A stretch of DNA of 64,000 nt from positions 1 to 64,000 of the forward strand of contig DASPSJ010000053.1 of NCBI GenBank assembly GCA_035623985.1, given 5' to 3'. This DNA is from DAHUYF01 sp035623985 (GTDB lineage Bacteria; Pseudomonadota; Alphaproteobacteria; ATCC43930; CGMCC-115725). The notes below the pieces were generated by a model. That model was not told where the DNA came from, did no database searches, and was given only the letters and a program-made list of their open reading frames with translations. Each line of letters begins with the position of its first letter. Position 1 is the first letter of the stretch. Shown here one piece after another: positions 63,901-64,000 of this stretch. The translations under genes and the position numbers were made by a program.

Positions 63901-64000
63901 GATGCGGGCGAGCCTAGCAGGGATCAGTCTAACGGACGGTTAAATCCCGCTCGGAAGGAAAAACGCCCCTGAACGGAAAAAATTTGTCGTTAACCATTTA

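Overview
The window is a GC-rich chromosomal segment of an alphaproteobacterium. Three things point to this group: a SAM-II riboswitch in front of metZ, the tRNA-Pro / polyprenyl synthase / DUF2007 / methyltransferase / S49 peptidase / glyQ / glyS / ppdK order, and overall gene content. A free-living Rhodospirillales- or Rhizobiales-like soil organism is likely, but the genus cannot be told from this sequence. Most genes are ordinary chromosomal ones, with three small accessory pockets.

Layout. 0.1-5.0 kb: a GIY-YIG nuclease, an unknown gene, a secreted trypsin-like protease, a small membrane ORF, a His-tract low-complexity protein and a secreted glutamic-peptidase-like (G1) protein. 5.4-16.3 kb (minus strand): a type II secretion system, gspE-F-G-H-I-J-L-M-C, then after a 0.5 kb gap gspD-K; gspK sits after gspD instead of between gspJ and gspL. 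The proteases beside it are candidate cargo. 16.7-19.8 kb: a small zinc-ribbon protein, a CopD/cytochrome c/thioredoxin-like fusion and a 5'-truncated transposase. 19.9-22.5 kb: a three-gene ABC importer (binding protein, ATPase, permease). 22.5-26.6 kb: a lone FlgC-like protein, a DapA-family aldolase, a MaoC hydratase, a thiolase and an SDR. 26.8-34.8 kb: a small lipoprotein, the SAM-II riboswitch with its terminator and metZ, then a 3-hydroxyacyl-CoA-dehydrogenase-like protein, DUF2848, a MetE-C-like protein, SDRs and an acyl-CoA synthetase preceded by a 179 bp MITE-like element.

34.8-38.5 kb: the lipoprotein RlpA, a ClC channel and a small conserved protein. 38.5-49.8 kb: tRNA-Pro(CGG), polyprenyl diphosphate synthase, DUF2007, an N6-adenine methyltransferase, two related mini-lipoproteins flanking an S49 peptidase and a zinc-motif membrane protein, glyQS, ppdK, a MeaB-type GTPase and an SDR. 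49.8-55.0 kb: an unknown 134-aa protein, YgfZ, and a translationally coupled GT9/GT4/asparagine-synthetase-like trio, probably for surface glycan. 55.0-57.9 kb: an accessory pocket with a HigBA-like toxin-antitoxin pair, a broken SIR2-like gene and a Phd/MazF-like pair, each toxin-antitoxin pair behind an AT-rich palindrome. 57.9-63.9 kb: pyrC, a secreted metallo-beta-lactamase-fold hydrolase, an SCP-x-like thiolase, an AcuI-like reductase, a lone receiver-domain protein, an N-acetylmuramoyl-L-alanine amidase and a small conserved protein.

No CRISPR array, prophage or complete insertion sequence was seen. The best candidates for a second look are the secretion-system/protease neighbourhood (including the G1 protein with an apparent active-site change), the CopD-cytochrome-thioredoxin fusion, the MITE-like element that delivers the leader of an acyl-CoA synthetase, and the SIR2/toxin-antitoxin pocket.
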